Assembly: GCF_017743865.1 (NCBI RefSeq)
Contig: NZ_JAGHRJ010000003.1
Location: 186,001 to 250,000 of the forward strand
DNA from: Labrenzia sp. R4_2
GTDB taxonomy: Bacteria > Pseudomonadota > Alphaproteobacteria > Rhizobiales > Stappiaceae
Reading direction: 5' to 3'
Length of the DNA: 64,000 nt
Shown here: positions 29,265 through 38,849 of the stretch, one piece after another
How positions within the stretch are numbered: position 1 is the stretch's first letter
Layout of the letters: each line of letters begins with the position of its first letter
Made by a program: the position numbers and the translations under genes
The notes under the pieces: generated by a model
What the model saw: the letters and a program-made list of their open reading frames with translations, nothing else
Database searches by the model: none
Told to the model about the DNA's origin: nothing

Positions 29265-29527
29265 GGTCAGGGCCTATTAAATTTGATGAACTGGCGCAAG
29301 AAACGACAATGAGCTGCAAGGAAAAGCGCGACAAGCGGGCTGGCTGCCCGGTTGAGCGGTTCGACGCAGCAGATTGAAGCCGTTTTTGCGTCCCTTTGGG
29401 ATAGGTTGAATTTGGCCGGCGACATCGTTGCAAGCCTTTGGAAACCGGATGGTTTCCGGCAGCTTGGCACCTCGCACCCGAACAAATTCATTCCTACCAG
29501 TTCGTCCAATTGAATAGGTCGTGACCC
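29264..29527. mobile_element. 264-bp MITE-like element with terminal inverted repeats and TA duplication
   Basis: The left end GGGTCAGGGCCTATT and the reverse complement of the right end GGGTCACGACCTATT match at 13 of 15 positions. Similarity continues weakly for a few more bases. TA flanks both sides (29262-29263 and 29528-29529). No transposase is encoded; the longest internal frame (80 codons, minus strand) has no family features. It follows the thiamine enzyme gene and ends about 115 bases before panC. Both the present and the reconstructed empty site give the stop codon TAG. Confidence 0.75.
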
Positions 29528-29644
29528 TAGGCACGCAACCTAACTTTTTAGACAACGAACGGATACTGGACCTTCCAAGGTTGGGTGACTATGCTGCACC
29601 TGCGAAAAGAATAAAGTCCCGACAAGGGACTGGGAGGAGAGCCA

Positions 29645-30538
29645 ATGAGGATCTGCCGGACCAAGGCGGATATGCGTGCCCTCGTGCGCGACTGGAGACA
29701 GAGCGGAGAAACCACCGCTGTTGTTCCGACAATGGGATACCTGCACGACGGTCATCTGTCGCTTGTTCGCAAGGCGAAAACTGTGGCGGACCGTGTTGTC
29801 ACAACCATTTTCGTCAATCCGACCCAATTCGGTCCGAACGAGGATCTGGCGAGTTACCCGCGGGACGAAGACCGCGACCTCGCGCTTTTGCGCGCTGAAG
29901 CCGTGGACGCTGTGTTTATGCCGAGCGTCGATGAAATGTACGGCGCAGGTGGAGACACTTTTGTCGAAGTGCCTGGTCTGTCGGCCATCTTGCAGGGTTC
30001 ATTGAGGCCCGGACACTTTCGGGGTGTTTCAACGGTCGTGACCAAACTCTTCAATATCGTGACGCCGGATATCGCCGTCTTCGGTGAAAAGGACTACCAG
30101 CAACTGACCCTGATCAAACAGATGGTGCGGGATCTCGATGCGCCCATTGAAATACTTGGTCATCCAACGGTGCGGGAAGCCGATGGCCTGGCCATGTCTT
30201 CGCGGAATGTGCGTTTAACGGACGGCCAGCGTACCGAAGCGGTCGCCTTGAGCCGGTCCCTGGATCAGGCCGAGCAGCTTGCAAAGACCGCACCGCGAAT
30301 TGATGACCTTGTAGCGGCCGTTAGCAGCGTCCTTTCGGAAGCGCCATCTGGCCAAACTGAAAGCATCGACATCCGCGATGCCGAAACCCTTGCCGAGCTG
30401 AGCGGCATGCTGGACAGGCCTGCCGTTGTTCTTCTTGCCGTCCGCTTCGAATCCGTCCTTTTGATCGATCAACGTGTTGTCAGACCCGCTGCGAAAATCC
30501 GGCCGTCTGTTATAACTCCTAAGGAGCTCAGACCATGA
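29645..30538 (+). CDS. panC: pantothenate synthetase
   Basis: 297 residues. The nucleotidyltransferase HxGH motif is in [36 protein letters not shown], the [10 protein letters not shown] loop and MSSRNVRLT are diagnostic. It condenses pantoate and beta-alanine with ATP in the last step of vitamin B5 synthesis. GGGAGGAGAG precedes the ATG. It overlaps panB by four bases (ATGA). Confidence 0.97.
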   Translation: MRICRTKADMRALVRDWRQSGETTAVVPTMGYLHDGHLSLVRKAKTVADRVVTTIFVNPTQFGPNEDLASYPRDEDRDLALLRAEAVDAVFMPSVDEMYGAGGDTFVEVPGLSAILQGSLRPGHFRGVSTVVTKLFNIVTPDIAVFGEKDYQQLTLIKQMVRDLDAPIEILGHPTVREADGLAMSSRNVRLTDGQRTEAVALSRSLDQAEQLAKTAPRIDDLVAAVSSVLSEAPSGQTESIDIRDAETLAELSGMLDRPAVVLLAVRFESVLLIDQRVVRPAAKIRPSVITPKELRP

Positions 30539-31344
30539 GCGCTCAAAAACAAATCCGCCGCATCACCGCACCGCAGATCGCCAAGCGCAAGGGCGTGGAG
30601 CCGATCGTCTCTTTGACCTCCTACCACGCACATACGGCGGCGATTGTCGACAAATACGCGGACTTCATTCTGGTCGGCGACAGTCTGGGCATGGTCATGC
30701 ATGGCATGGAGTCCACCGTTGGTGTTTCGCTTGACCTGATGATCATGCACGGCAAGGCAGTCGTTCGCGGCACACAGCGCGCGCTGGTCGTTGTCGATAT
30801 GCCCTTCGGCACCTACGAAGAGAGCCCAGCCGAGGCATTTCGCAATGCGGCTCGAGTGATGAAAGAAACCCAGTGCGGTGCCGTCAAGCTGGAGGGCGGG
30901 AGGCGCATGGCCGAGACGATCCGCTTTCTGACCGAGCGCGGCATCCCGGTCATGGCGCATATTGGGCTGACACCCCAATCGGTGAACGTCATGGGTGGGT
31001 TCAAGACACAAGGGCGCGAAGAAGAAACCTGGTCGATCCATGAAGAAGACGCCAAAGTGGTGGCCGAGGCCGGTGCCTTTGCGCTCGTCCTGGAAGGCAT
31101 GGTCGAACCGCTCGCAGCGAAGATCACAAAGCAGATCCCGATACCAACCATCGGCATTGGTGCCTCGGCCGAATGCGACGGACAGATCCTGGTTCTTGAA
31201 GACATGCTGGGTCTCAATCCCACGCCGCCAAAATTCGTCAAGGTCTATGGCAATCTGGGTGGCCAGATCGAAGCGGCTGTAAAATCCTATGCTGATGAGG
31301 TGAAAGACCGCAGCTTCCCGACCGAAGAGCAAGTATATCGATAA
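30535..31344 (+). CDS. panB: 3-methyl-2-oxobutanoate hydroxymethyltransferase
   Basis: 269 residues, normal for Pan[36 protein letters not shown], the [14 protein letters not shown] stretch and [22 protein letters not shown] are the family's metal and substrate motifs. It transfers a hydroxymethyl group from 5,10-methylene-tetrahydrofolate to ketoisovalerate, giving ketopantoate. Translationally coupled to panC. Confidence 0.97.
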   Translation: MSAQKQIRRITAPQIAKRKGVEPIVSLTSYHAHTAAIVDKYADFILVGDSLGMVMHGMESTVGVSLDLMIMHGKAVVRGTQRALVVVDMPFGTYEESPAEAFRNAARVMKETQCGAVKLEGGRRMAETIRFLTERGIPVMAHIGLTPQSVNVMGGFKTQGREEETWSIHEEDAKVVAEAGAFALVLEGMVEPLAAKITKQIPIPTIGIGASAECDGQILVLEDMLGLNPTPPKFVKVYGNLGGQIEAAVKSYADEVKDRSFPTEEQVYR

Positions 31345-31625
31345 GCCGGGGTGAGATATCCGCTCAGCGACGGTTTTGTTTATCGATCTTCTCGTGCCAC
31401 GAAAGCGATTTTCATCGCTGGTTCTGTAGATCACGCGCGATGAAACCGTAATGTCTTGTTTGTAACGCTAAATCCATCGTGAATAATCCCGATGAACGGC
31501 AAATAATGAATACAAAGTGGCTTGGGGGACGTGTGAAAACTTTGGCTGCAAAATAATAACTATTGAAAATTGAGCCATTTGCGAAAACTCTAGGTAAGAA
31601 GATTTGTGCTGGCTGGAGAAAGCAA

Positions 31626-32693
31626 ATGGCAGACGCGACACAAAACGCCGCCGACATAGCGGCCCTGGGTGCAAGGGTTGCGAGTGTGGAGGCGTTGGTG
31701 AACACGCCCGCGATCGAAGAAGCTGATACGGGCACGCACTATCAGACCAGCTACACATATTTTTATGTCCCGGCAGCCAAGGGGTCGACTGCCACATCAG
31801 CGGACGATTCTGGGCTTGGTGCCTTTTTGCGTTTAGGTGGCTATTCCGACGTTGAAACAGCTTCGATCACCAACCAAACCGCGACATCATATTTTCCGGA
31901 AGGCTATCTTTCAGACAGAGGTGACGCAGCTGGCAGCAACGCTGAGACCGCGCAATATGCCGCCGGTCCCAACTCTTCGACGAGCAACGGTATTCTGCTG
32001 GCTTGTGATGGGCGCATTCTCGTCAAAGCTGGTGAGGAAATGTACCTGGAAAGCAAGAAGTACAGGCACAAGGCATCGGGCACATACGATATCAAGGCGA
32101 CGGGCAAGCTGACGGCCGACAGCGACGATCAGATCGAGATTAAGTCCGGGCAGAACAAAAATGTGAGTGTGTCGGCAGGCAATGGGACGGGCGATTTCGA
32201 TCTGAACGTCAAAGAATCCACCACGAAGATCAACGGCAATGACTTCAAGAAGACGACCGGCACCACCCGCGCAGTCCATCATGGCGCAACGGAAACCTAT
32301 TTCTTGGGCGGGAAGCTTGATGTGACCCTTGCCGGGACCTTCACCTTGAACACCGGCGTTCATATGCTGATCACCGCTGGCCTGTTCGGCTCCATTAATA
32401 TCAGCGCCAGCCTCGAAATCTCGCTCGCGAAAGTCAGTGTGATTGGCTTTGATGTCGAGTTTAAAAACCATCACACGGACTTGTGTACCGGAGAAGTTAC
32501 CATTCGGGGAGTGTCGACCGAGAGTACGGCTGCAGAAAGCCGGTTGGCCGCGATTGAAAACAATATTGCAACGCTCTCGACCGGGACCGCAGCCTTATCG
32601 ACCAAAGCTGCCTCGATTGAATCAAACCAGAAAGCGATACAGGCGGATGTCGGGAACTTGAAAGCTGATGTCCGCAATGTCCTGTTTGTTTGA
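31626..32693 (+). CDS. unknown beta-rich protein with C-terminal coiled coil (paralog A)
   Basis: 355 residues from ATG 31626, with GGAGAAAG just upstream; a longer in-frame start at 31563 lacks a ribosome site. Residues after an N-terminal helix contain THYQTSYTYFYVPAAKG. A central segment GILLACDGRILVKAGEEMY leads into repeated short beta units (YDIKATGKLTADSDDQIEIKSGQ) that suggest a beta-helix like phage tail-spike or VgrG C-termini. The last 50 residues are a heptad-like coiled coil. No signal peptide. A frameshifted paralog is at 47905. Function unknown. Confidence 0.65.
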   Translation: MADATQNAADIAALGARVASVEALVNTPAIEEADTGTHYQTSYTYFYVPAAKGSTATSADDSGLGAFLRLGGYSDVETASITNQTATSYFPEGYLSDRGDAAGSNAETAQYAAGPNSSTSNGILLACDGRILVKAGEEMYLESKKYRHKASGTYDIKATGKLTADSDDQIEIKSGQNKNVSVSAGNGTGDFDLNVKESTTKINGNDFKKTTGTTRAVHHGATETYFLGGKLDVTLAGTFTLNTGVHMLITAGLFGSINISASLEISLAKVSVIGFDVEFKNHHTDLCTGEVTIRGVSTESTAAESRLAAIENNIATLSTGTAALSTKAASIESNQKAIQADVGNLKADVRNVLFV

Positions 32694-32764
32694 ATGTTGA
32701 ACTCCAGTAAATAAACGCCCGATTTCCGGCTGCACTGCTCTAAGCTTCGTTTTATGGTGCCGGA

Positions 32765-33826
32765 ATGCTGAAGATTAGTCCTGATTTCGATACACTTTAT
32801 GAAGCGCTCTTGAACCGGGATCCGTCCTATGACGGGCGGATGTTTGTCAGCGTTGCCTCGACAGGGATCTTCTGCCGGTTGACCTGTCCGGCCCGCAAAC
32901 CCAAGCGGGAAAACTGCACATTTCATGAGACTGTTGCAGAATGCATCGATGCCGGTTTCCGGCCCTGTAAGCGGTGCAAGCCGACGACCCCGGAGGCGAG
33001 CGCCGATCCAGTCATCAAGGCATTGATAACCGAACTTGAAAGACGGCCGGCCTATCGCTGGGGCGAACCGGACTTGCGCCGGATGGGGCTGGACCCGTCG
33101 ACTGTACGCCGGTCATTCAAGAGGCACTTCGGCATGACCTTCCTGGAAATGGCGCGTCAGCGGCGTCTTCAGGAAGGGTTCTCGGCCTTGGCGGATGGCG
33201 GCAAGGTGATTGAGGCGCAGGTCTCGGCCGGATTTGACTCTGCCAGCGCGTTCCGGGAGGCCTTTGCAAAGATCTTGGGTCAGGCGCCCGGCATGTTTTC
33301 GACTGATCCTCTACTGAAAACTGACTGGGTATCGACGCCGCTCGGGCCCATGATCGCAATCGCGGACCACTCCCAACTGCATCTCTTGGAGTTTTTGGAC
33401 CGAAAGGCCTTGCCTTCGGAAGTCAAGAAACTGCAGCGCAAAGCCAACGGCAGTCTTGGATTTGGCCGGACGAAAATTATCGACGAGATCCAGGATGAGT
33501 TGACGGGTTTCTTTGAGGGCAGGAAAGCAGTGTTCGAGACCCCCTTGGCGCTGCACGGCACGCCCTTCACCCGGGATGTCTGGCGCGAACTTTTGAAAAT
33601 CCCGGCAGGTGGTGTTCGCAGCTATTCGGATGTGGCAAAGGCCCTTGGCCGGCCGGAGGCCGTGCGGGCCGTTGCACGCGCAAACGGCGCCAATCAGATC
33701 GCCGTCGTCATTCCCTGCCACCGCGTCATGGGCGCTGACGGATCCCTCACGGGCTATGGCGGAGGCCTCTGGCGCAAACAAAAACTGATCGAGCTGGAAC
33801 GCAGCTATCGGTTGGCTGGTGGTTAG
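32765..33826 (+). CDS. ada: bifunctional Ada: methyl-sensing transcription activator and O6-methylguanine-DNA methyltransferase
   Basis: 353 residues, the same length and plan as E. coli Ada. The N-terminal zinc/methyl-acceptor site is C37, C41, C68 and C71 (FCRLTCPARK, PCKRCKP). An AraC-type HTH follows (WGEPDLRRMGLDPSTVRRSFKRHF, then SAGFDSASAFREAF). The C-terminal methyltransferase has the acceptor PCHRVMG (Cys about 318). It repairs alkylated DNA and, when methylated, activates adaptive-response genes. Another alkylation-repair gene lies at 13921, not linked. Confidence 0.95.
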   Translation: MLKISPDFDTLYEALLNRDPSYDGRMFVSVASTGIFCRLTCPARKPKRENCTFHETVAECIDAGFRPCKRCKPTTPEASADPVIKALITELERRPAYRWGEPDLRRMGLDPSTVRRSFKRHFGMTFLEMARQRRLQEGFSALADGGKVIEAQVSAGFDSASAFREAFAKILGQAPGMFSTDPLLKTDWVSTPLGPMIAIADHSQLHLLEFLDRKALPSEVKKLQRKANGSLGFGRTKIIDEIQDELTGFFEGRKAVFETPLALHGTPFTRDVWRELLKIPAGGVRSYSDVAKALGRPEAVRAVARANGANQIAVVIPCHRVMGADGSLTGYGGGLWRKQKLIELERSYRLAGG

Positions 33827-33938
33827 GCAAAAGGGGAATGGACAGAGCTCCCCTGAAAAAACATACCTGTCTCGTCAGAATTCCGAATATGCTGATCATG
33901 CAGTGTGGTTGAGACCCACGCGTAACTTGGCAGGAAGA

Positions 33939-34451
33939 ATGTCGCGGATCGCAATTCTCGGAAATACGGCAGGTGGAAAATCTACGCTGGCAAGGCATTT
34001 GGCGAAGACCAGATGTCTGCCGCACATCGAGATCGATGAGATTTATTGGCTTCCCAAGTGGACTGCGGTTCCATCGCAAATTTACGAAAAGGATCATGAC
34101 GCCGCTATTGAAATGCCCGAGTGGATCATCGACGGCGGCGGCGATCTGGCATCTGTGCGAAAGCGTGTTGCGCGGGCGACTGAACTGATATTGCTGGATT
34201 TTACGCTGTGGATTCATTTTTGGCGCGCGGCAGAGCGGCAAATGGCGTGGGCAAACGGGACGCTTCAACATCCGCCGGGTGGCGGGCAGGAAATGCCGCC
34301 AACGGGTCGATTGTTCGAAATTATTTGGGACGTGGATCGCGAATGGATGCCGGTCCTTCGCAAACTCTGTGATGACAACGAAGCGCTCGGCAAAAGCGTT
34401 GTACGTTTGACATCATTGGATGATCTGGAGGCGTTCTCGACGAACGGTTAG
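33939..34451 (+). CDS. P-loop NTPase, DNA topology modulation (FlaR)-like/adenylate-kinase-like
   Basis: 170 residues from ATG 33939, preceded by AGGAAGA. Walker A GNTAGGKST at residues 8-16; HIEIDEIYWLPKW and WIIDGG are typical of the small FlaR-like kinase family, whose cellular role is uncertain. No partner gene. Last gene before the candidate island boundary. Confidence 0.75.
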   Translation: MSRIAILGNTAGGKSTLARHLAKTRCLPHIEIDEIYWLPKWTAVPSQIYEKDHDAAIEMPEWIIDGGGDLASVRKRVARATELILLDFTLWIHFWRAAERQMAWANGTLQHPPGGGQEMPPTGRLFEIIWDVDREWMPVLRKLCDDNEALGKSVVRLTSLDDLEAFSTNG

Positions 34452-34812
34452 CGCGCGCATCCGACAGAGTTAAGGTTCAACATGACCTACTGCGACGCTG
34501 TCAGCTGGTGTTCTCTGGCCCGGTGAATTGGGATCAGACCCGGATCGGACAAAAGAAGAATGGCGGAAAGAGAGTCCGTCTATCTTTATTTACAAGTGTC
34601 TGACATGTTAGACTTAAAATGAACTACACAAAATTAAATACCACATTTACTACCACTTTTTGAAAACAATCAGTAGGAACGTTGCAAATATACTCAAAAA
34701 AATCCTTCCCAAAAATCTGTGACCAGCTTCCATGGAGACTGGGGAAAGACCAGCTCACTACAATCGGAAGAGAGGCCGCCGGAATGAGGTCTGCTAGAGA
34801 GGCTCCCCGTAC
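34452..34812. other. AT-rich non-coding region holding the candidate left island boundary
   Basis: 360 bases. Composition shifts from GC-rich to clearly AT-rich after about 34575. Apart from the candidate attachment site at 34559-34574 I see no gene or RNA. Confidence 0.55.
34559..34574 (+). other. candidate distal attachment site (copy of the tRNA-Ser 3' end)
   Basis: AATGGCGGAAAGAGAG matches AATGGCGGAGAGAGAG at 47497-47512, the 3' end of tRNA-Ser(CGA), at 15 of 16 bases and in direct orientation. It coincides with the drop in GC content and lies just before the accessory genes. This is what a P4-type integrase island leaves at its far end. The short length keeps confidence moderate. Confidence 0.5.
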
Positions 34813-36720
34813 TCAAGCCAACGCCCAGTATGCAACACCCTCATAGTTGAAACCTGTTAGCGTCGAGACCGAGTCCTTTTCGGCTTCAGATGCTGTGAAG
34901 AAATGAGTTCCCGTGGCTTCATTGTAAAAACGGTGGACTGCAACCCGCGCCCCATTGTCCTGAGAAAAGGCTTCATAGGCGACACCCTCGTAATTCAGCT
35001 GCGGGAGGTTTGCGATGACTGAATCTCGTTCCTCAGACGACGCGGTGTAAAAATGGGTGCCAGTTGCAGTGTTGAAGAACCGGAACACGTCGATTAAATC
35101 ATCGCCTCCGGCCGGGGCAGCCCGGAAAGCAACGGATTCAAAATTAAAGGTCTCCAGTGTCGCCATGATATTCAAAGCTTCAGCCTCGGTGCCGGCATAG
35201 AAATGAACCCCCGTTGCTTCATTATAGAACCGGAAGACGGGAGCAGGGTCGCCTGCTCCATGAGGCGCCAACCACTGGGTCAGGGAGACAGTGCCGCCGC
35301 TCGAGAATTCAAAGTTTTCGATACCGGTCACAAAATCCTGACCGTCAGGGCCAGTAATCGTAAAGCCCCCAGTGGTCTGGGTCAGCGTGTAATCAGACTG
35401 TGCGCCTGAGAGAACCATTTTGTCGGTGCCCAGACCACCGTCCACCGTATCGTTTCCACCAAGTGGCGTGACAGTATCATCGCCGCCGTTGAGGTTTATG
35501 ATGTTTGCCGACGAGCTGCCCACGTATGTGTCAGCACCCTCTGTGCCGACAAATCGCTCGGTGGTGGATGTGTTTGTTAAAACGTGAGCAACGTCACCTT
35601 GAACAGCGATGATGTCAGTCTTGTTATCGCCGTCCACATCACCAATGGCGACGCGGGAAAAGGATTGCGCGGGTAATGTCACTGCCGAGGATGTAAACCG
35701 GCCGGACCCGTCATTTTCCCAAATTTCATTGTAATTTAAGCCCGTGTTGTTTTGGACGATTGCATCCAAATCACCGTCCTGATCGAGATCAGCGAAATAA
35801 ACCCTTTCCCGCCATGCGGAACTGCTCAGATCGTTGCCCGGGATGCGCGAGCTGGTCTCATCAACGAAACTGCCATCCGCTTGCTGGATAAGCACCCGCG
35901 TGTAGAGACCCATGAAACTTGAGGCAGCATAGCTGGACGCGACGATGTCGTCCCGACCGTCTCCATTAAGATCAACGATCTGGGTGTCAATTTCCTCAAA
36001 TCCTGATGGCAAGGCTGGGAGGTCTATTCCTGAGTTGAAGTACGTCCCGTCGCCCCTGCCGTACATGATATAGGACGGATTACCGCTCCCACCTCTGCTC
36101 GTCGCGTAGAGGTCTGGAGTGTTATCGCCGTTGGCGTTCAAAAAGCCGTATGTCCAGGCTTTCTCATTGTATCCATCGATAAAGCCGGTGGAAACGGAAT
36201 AGGCATTTCCCTCGTTTTTGAGTAACGAAGGGCCAGTTTCATTTGGACCGCCGTTGCCGTCGAGAATGTCGATATCGCCATCCATGTCCACATCGGCAGC
36301 CGCAGCGGAGTGAGTAAAACTGTTGGTTTGTGGAAGCAGGGATGTGGAGTTGACCACGCCTCCGGATCCAGTGCTCAAAATGAGTGCGTTGACTTCACCC
36401 GGGAATGGCTGCGCATCATATCCGTGGCCCGCGATGTAGAAATCTAAGACACCATCGCCATTAAGGTCCGTTGTAAGGATTTGTCTTGAATGAACGCCGC
36501 TTGGCGCACCGCCCTGTATCGTTGAGGTGATGTCGACAAAACCGCCATTTCTATCAGGGCTATACAGTTTGATTTCGTGCGGGATGTCTTCGATGGGAAT
36601 GCTGAAGGCGGTAACAAGCAGCTCGGCTTTGCCATCACCCGTTATATCGGCAATGGCTACCTGGTTGACTGTGGCACTGGTCGACACTCGAAACGTTGAC
36701 GTGTTTTCGAATGAGATCAT
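34813..36720 (-). CDS. secreted-type FG-GAP/VCBS protein with Ca-binding repeat and DUF5648 repeats
   Basis: 635 residues without a signal peptide. Residues 1-400 hold FG-GAP/VCBS beta-propeller repeats (VAIADITGDGKAELLV, TTDLNGDGVLDFYIAG, DVDMDGDIDILDG, IVDLNGDGRDDIVA). An RTX-like patch follows (FVGTEGADTYVG, NLNGGDDTVTPLGGNDTVDGG). The C-terminus has three DUF5648-type repeats (FRFYNEATGVHFYAGTEAEA, FRFFNTATGTHFYTASSEER, HRFYNEATGTHFFTASEAEK). The combination points to type I secretion and an extracellular or surface role, for example adhesion to polysaccharide. No T1SS genes are nearby. Confidence 0.8.
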   Translation of the reverse strand: MISFENTSTFRVSTSATVNQVAIADITGDGKAELLVTAFSIPIEDIPHEIKLYSPDRNGGFVDITSTIQGGAPSGVHSRQILTTDLNGDGVLDFYIAGHGYDAQPFPGEVNALILSTGSGGVVNSTSLLPQTNSFTHSAAAADVDMDGDIDILDGNGGPNETGPSLLKNEGNAYSVSTGFIDGYNEKAWTYGFLNANGDNTPDLYATSRGGSGNPSYIMYGRGDGTYFNSGIDLPALPSGFEEIDTQIVDLNGDGRDDIVASSYAASSFMGLYTRVLIQQADGSFVDETSSRIPGNDLSSSAWRERVYFADLDQDGDLDAIVQNNTGLNYNEIWENDGSGRFTSSAVTLPAQSFSRVAIGDVDGDNKTDIIAVQGDVAHVLTNTSTTERFVGTEGADTYVGSSSANIINLNGGDDTVTPLGGNDTVDGGLGTDKMVLSGAQSDYTLTQTTGGFTITGPDGQDFVTGIENFEFSSGGTVSLTQWLAPHGAGDPAPVFRFYNEATGVHFYAGTEAEALNIMATLETFNFESVAFRAAPAGGDDLIDVFRFFNTATGTHFYTASSEERDSVIANLPQLNYEGVAYEAFSQDNGARVAVHRFYNEATGTHFFTASEAEKDSVSTLTGFNYEGVAYWALA

Positions 36721-36854
36721 GTTCAGCTTTCTGGATTGGTGTCAGATGGCGCAGTACATAAAACGCCTGTTGCAGGCAGGGAACAAACAAGAGAACTATC
36801 ACACCCAGACCAGCCGTTTTACAGTTACCAAACTCTTTCGGCTCTGCAATTTTC

Positions 36855-37781
36855 TTAGAAAAAATCAATATTTAAGAAAGCTTGGTCTCCCGGTCTCTGT
36901 GTCCAATCATAACCATCAGAACTAGAAAAAGGTACTGGTTCCGGCCAGTATTGAAAAGAATCGCCTCCCCAGAGATTCGTCTGAACATCACTCACATCAA
37001 GAATTCTATCTGTAAACCCTTCCATCTTATCCTGATTGAATGCATCCAAATTCTGATAGAAGCGCTCCATAAGCCCATCGGAAAAAAAACTGATATAGGC
37101 TCCATTTTGAAGGCCTATGTCAATTTGTGTACTCTGGGGCACACGTTCATTTACATAAGTGACAGTCTCACTGTTTGCTGAAAAAACAGTGCCGTCCAAG
37201 GGCATATGTTCAGTACCTGACGGATCAAAAACGTTTGACGGAACCGTGCCTTGCTTAAAAATGTCACCAACTGACGGTGTTCCCGAATTATCCTGATCGA
37301 TAAGCGCGGCAATAAGTGTGTCGACCGTCTCTCCGTCCCATTGATCATTGCCGTTGCGATCTGTGTATGCAACGACAAGTAGATTTGACCCGGCGCTGGG
37401 AGTTTGCCCCTCTGTCTGCGCATATGGCAGGCGACCTTCGCTTTTGCCGAAACTGATGTAATGCTCAAGCAATCGGACACCAGAAGCAGAAACATCAGGG
37501 TTCTGTTGAGCGTAATACCCTGGATCGAAAAGCGCACTTGGTTTGCGACCCTCAGATTCACCGAACTGAACATAATGAGCGAGAGGGTTTAGCCCGGCCG
37601 CAGCTACATCAGGATTCTGCTCAATATAATAAGATGTATCAAAATATGGATTTGGATCTCGTCCTTCAGTGAACCCAAAACCGAAAAAATGATCTTCAGC
37701 GCTTTGGAGTAACCCACTAGCGATAGCGTCTGCTACATCAGGGTAGGAAGCAATATAAAAATCATTATCGAAAAGTTGCAT
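36855..37781 (-). CDS. exoprotein with YY..NPDV..EGR repeats, unknown C-terminal domain
   Basis: 308 residues. The first about 120 residues are three approximately 40-residue repeats (FDNDFYIASYPDVADAI, FDTSYYIEQNPDVAAAGL, FDPGYYAQQNPDVSASGV, each closing with FG..EGR.P). The rest (about 180 residues, including a DRNGNDQWDG calcium-like loop) has no recognised family. The same repeat module starts the protein at 40487. No signal peptide; such modules are commonly N-terminal in proteins that leave by type I secretion. It is upstream of, and on the same strand as, the FG-GAP gene. Confidence 0.7.
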   Translation of the reverse strand: MQLFDNDFYIASYPDVADAIASGLLQSAEDHFFGFGFTEGRDPNPYFDTSYYIEQNPDVAAAGLNPLAHYVQFGESEGRKPSALFDPGYYAQQNPDVSASGVRLLEHYISFGKSEGRLPYAQTEGQTPSAGSNLLVVAYTDRNGNDQWDGETVDTLIAALIDQDNSGTPSVGDIFKQGTVPSNVFDPSGTEHMPLDGTVFSANSETVTYVNERVPQSTQIDIGLQNGAYISFFSDGLMERFYQNLDAFNQDKMEGFTDRILDVSDVQTNLWGGDSFQYWPEPVPFSSSDGYDWTQRPGDQAFLNIDFF

Positions 37782-37817
37782 TTCTTAAGCTTTCATAACC
37801 AAAACAAATATCTAACG

Positions 37818-37849
37818 ATTTCAAGGTGAGGCGAACTCCACCTTGAAAT
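37818..37849. terminator. stem-loop between two island genes
   Basis: ATTTCAAGGTG (37818-37828) pairs perfectly with CACCTTGAAAT (37839-37849) around a 10-base loop. The T-rich stretch is on the plus strand (TTTTCTTT), whereas the flanking genes run on the minus strand. Its role as their terminator is therefore only partly supported. Confidence 0.45.
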
Positions 37850-37863
37850 TTTCTTTAATCAAT

Positions 37864-38190
37864 TTATTTCCAGAGCTTCCCGCCGTTGCTGGTTTTATAT
37901 CCAGCATTGGTCTTTGTAAGTGAAAAACAGCTCTCCTTGCCCTTACGGAGCTCTTTGTATGAGGTGCAGATCTGGTTGCCTTTTACTCTGAGCTTGCCGT
38001 TGTAGGTCTTGCCGCCAAACTGGGCTTTGACCGTGGAAGCGCGATACGTGACTTTTCCAGAAACCTTGCCTTGACTGAAGTTCCAGCTTTTGCCGATGAC
38101 TTCCTGCGGCTTGACGCTTTGCGCACTTGCAGTACCTGCCAATAGGCCAAACACAGCAGCTGCAATTCCAAGATTGATGAATGTATTCAT
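37864..38190 (-). CDS. small secreted protein, paralog of the next gene
   Basis: 108 residues. Signal peptide MNTFINLGIAAAVFGLLAG with cleavage after TASA. The mature 85 residues carry a pattern W-(x)n-ICTSYKELRKGKESCFSLTKT, shared with VCTEIKALRNGAPTCRTVTDE of the neighbour, so the two Cys probably form a disulfide in a small beta-barrel. Function unknown. Periplasmic or extracellular. Confidence 0.7.
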   Translation of the reverse strand: MNTFINLGIAAAVFGLLAGTASAQSVKPQEVIGKSWNFSQGKVSGKVTYRASTVKAQFGGKTYNGKLRVKGNQICTSYKELRKGKESCFSLTKTNAGYKTSNGGKLWK

Positions 38191-38275
38191 CGTACTTCCC
38201 CCTCATGGTGGTTGGTGAGATCCCAAAAGCGCGTTGCATTTTGATGCTGTCTAGCGCGCCGGATTTTAAATGGCC

Positions 38276-38629
38276 CTATTTCTTGGTCAGTGACAGGGAT
38301 TTTCCATTGTCGATGCGTGTCATTTTGTATTTGCCTGACCCTTCATCTGTTACTGTCCGGCATGTAGGTGCGCCGTTTCGAAGGGCCTTAATTTCGGTAC
38401 AAACAGTGTTTTCAGAAACCGTCCAGACTCCGATGTAAGTCGTGCTTCCGTCAACCATCGAAACGCTTCCGTCTGACGCAAAGGTAATGGAAAAGCCCTT
38501 GTTCGTTCCGACAAAACCGGAGATCAGCTCCTTGAGATCTGCGCCCGTTATCGCTTCCGCAGAAATCGCAGCGGTGGTTGGAAATAGGACAACCGAGACC
38601 GTTGCTATGACCCGCGCAATCTTCTTCAT
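38276..38629 (-). CDS. small secreted protein, paralog of the preceding gene
   Basis: 117 residues from ATG 38629, which has AAGGAAG upstream. Signal peptide MKKIARVIATVSVVLFPTTAAISA. Mature part includes FSITFASDGSVSMVDGSTTYIGVW and VCTEIKALRNGAPTCRTV. The pairing of Trp, two Cys and a short basic C-terminal strand mirrors the neighbour at 37864. The likely history is tandem duplication. Function unknown. Confidence 0.68.
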   Translation of the reverse strand: MKKIARVIATVSVVLFPTTAAISAEAITGADLKELISGFVGTNKGFSITFASDGSVSMVDGSTTYIGVWTVSENTVCTEIKALRNGAPTCRTVTDEGSGKYKMTRIDNGKSLSLTKK

Positions 38630-38849
38630 CTCACTTCCTTTGTTTTTTCGCACCGCGTGTTTAGATTTCCAATACTCGCGAATATTTTTCCTTACCCAAG
38701 ACGCGGATGTCAACGGCGCAGCAAAAACAGGTCACTAGGCAGAGTAAACGCCGACGCTGTTCTGCACTGAGGCATCGTAGAATTGGGCGAGGTTTTCGAA
38801 AGCTTCAACGAAGAATTTCCCCGCTTCCAAAAGAGCACAAGACCAGTAC

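Noticed and set aside
29267-29509. Protein-coding gene inside the MITE-like element
   Set aside because: The 80-codon minus-strand frame ends in the terminal repeat, has no family features and is better explained as a by-product of the element.
30469-31434. Long open frame antisense to panB
   Set aside because: Shadow of panB on the opposite strand in a GC-rich gene; no ribosome site or domain.
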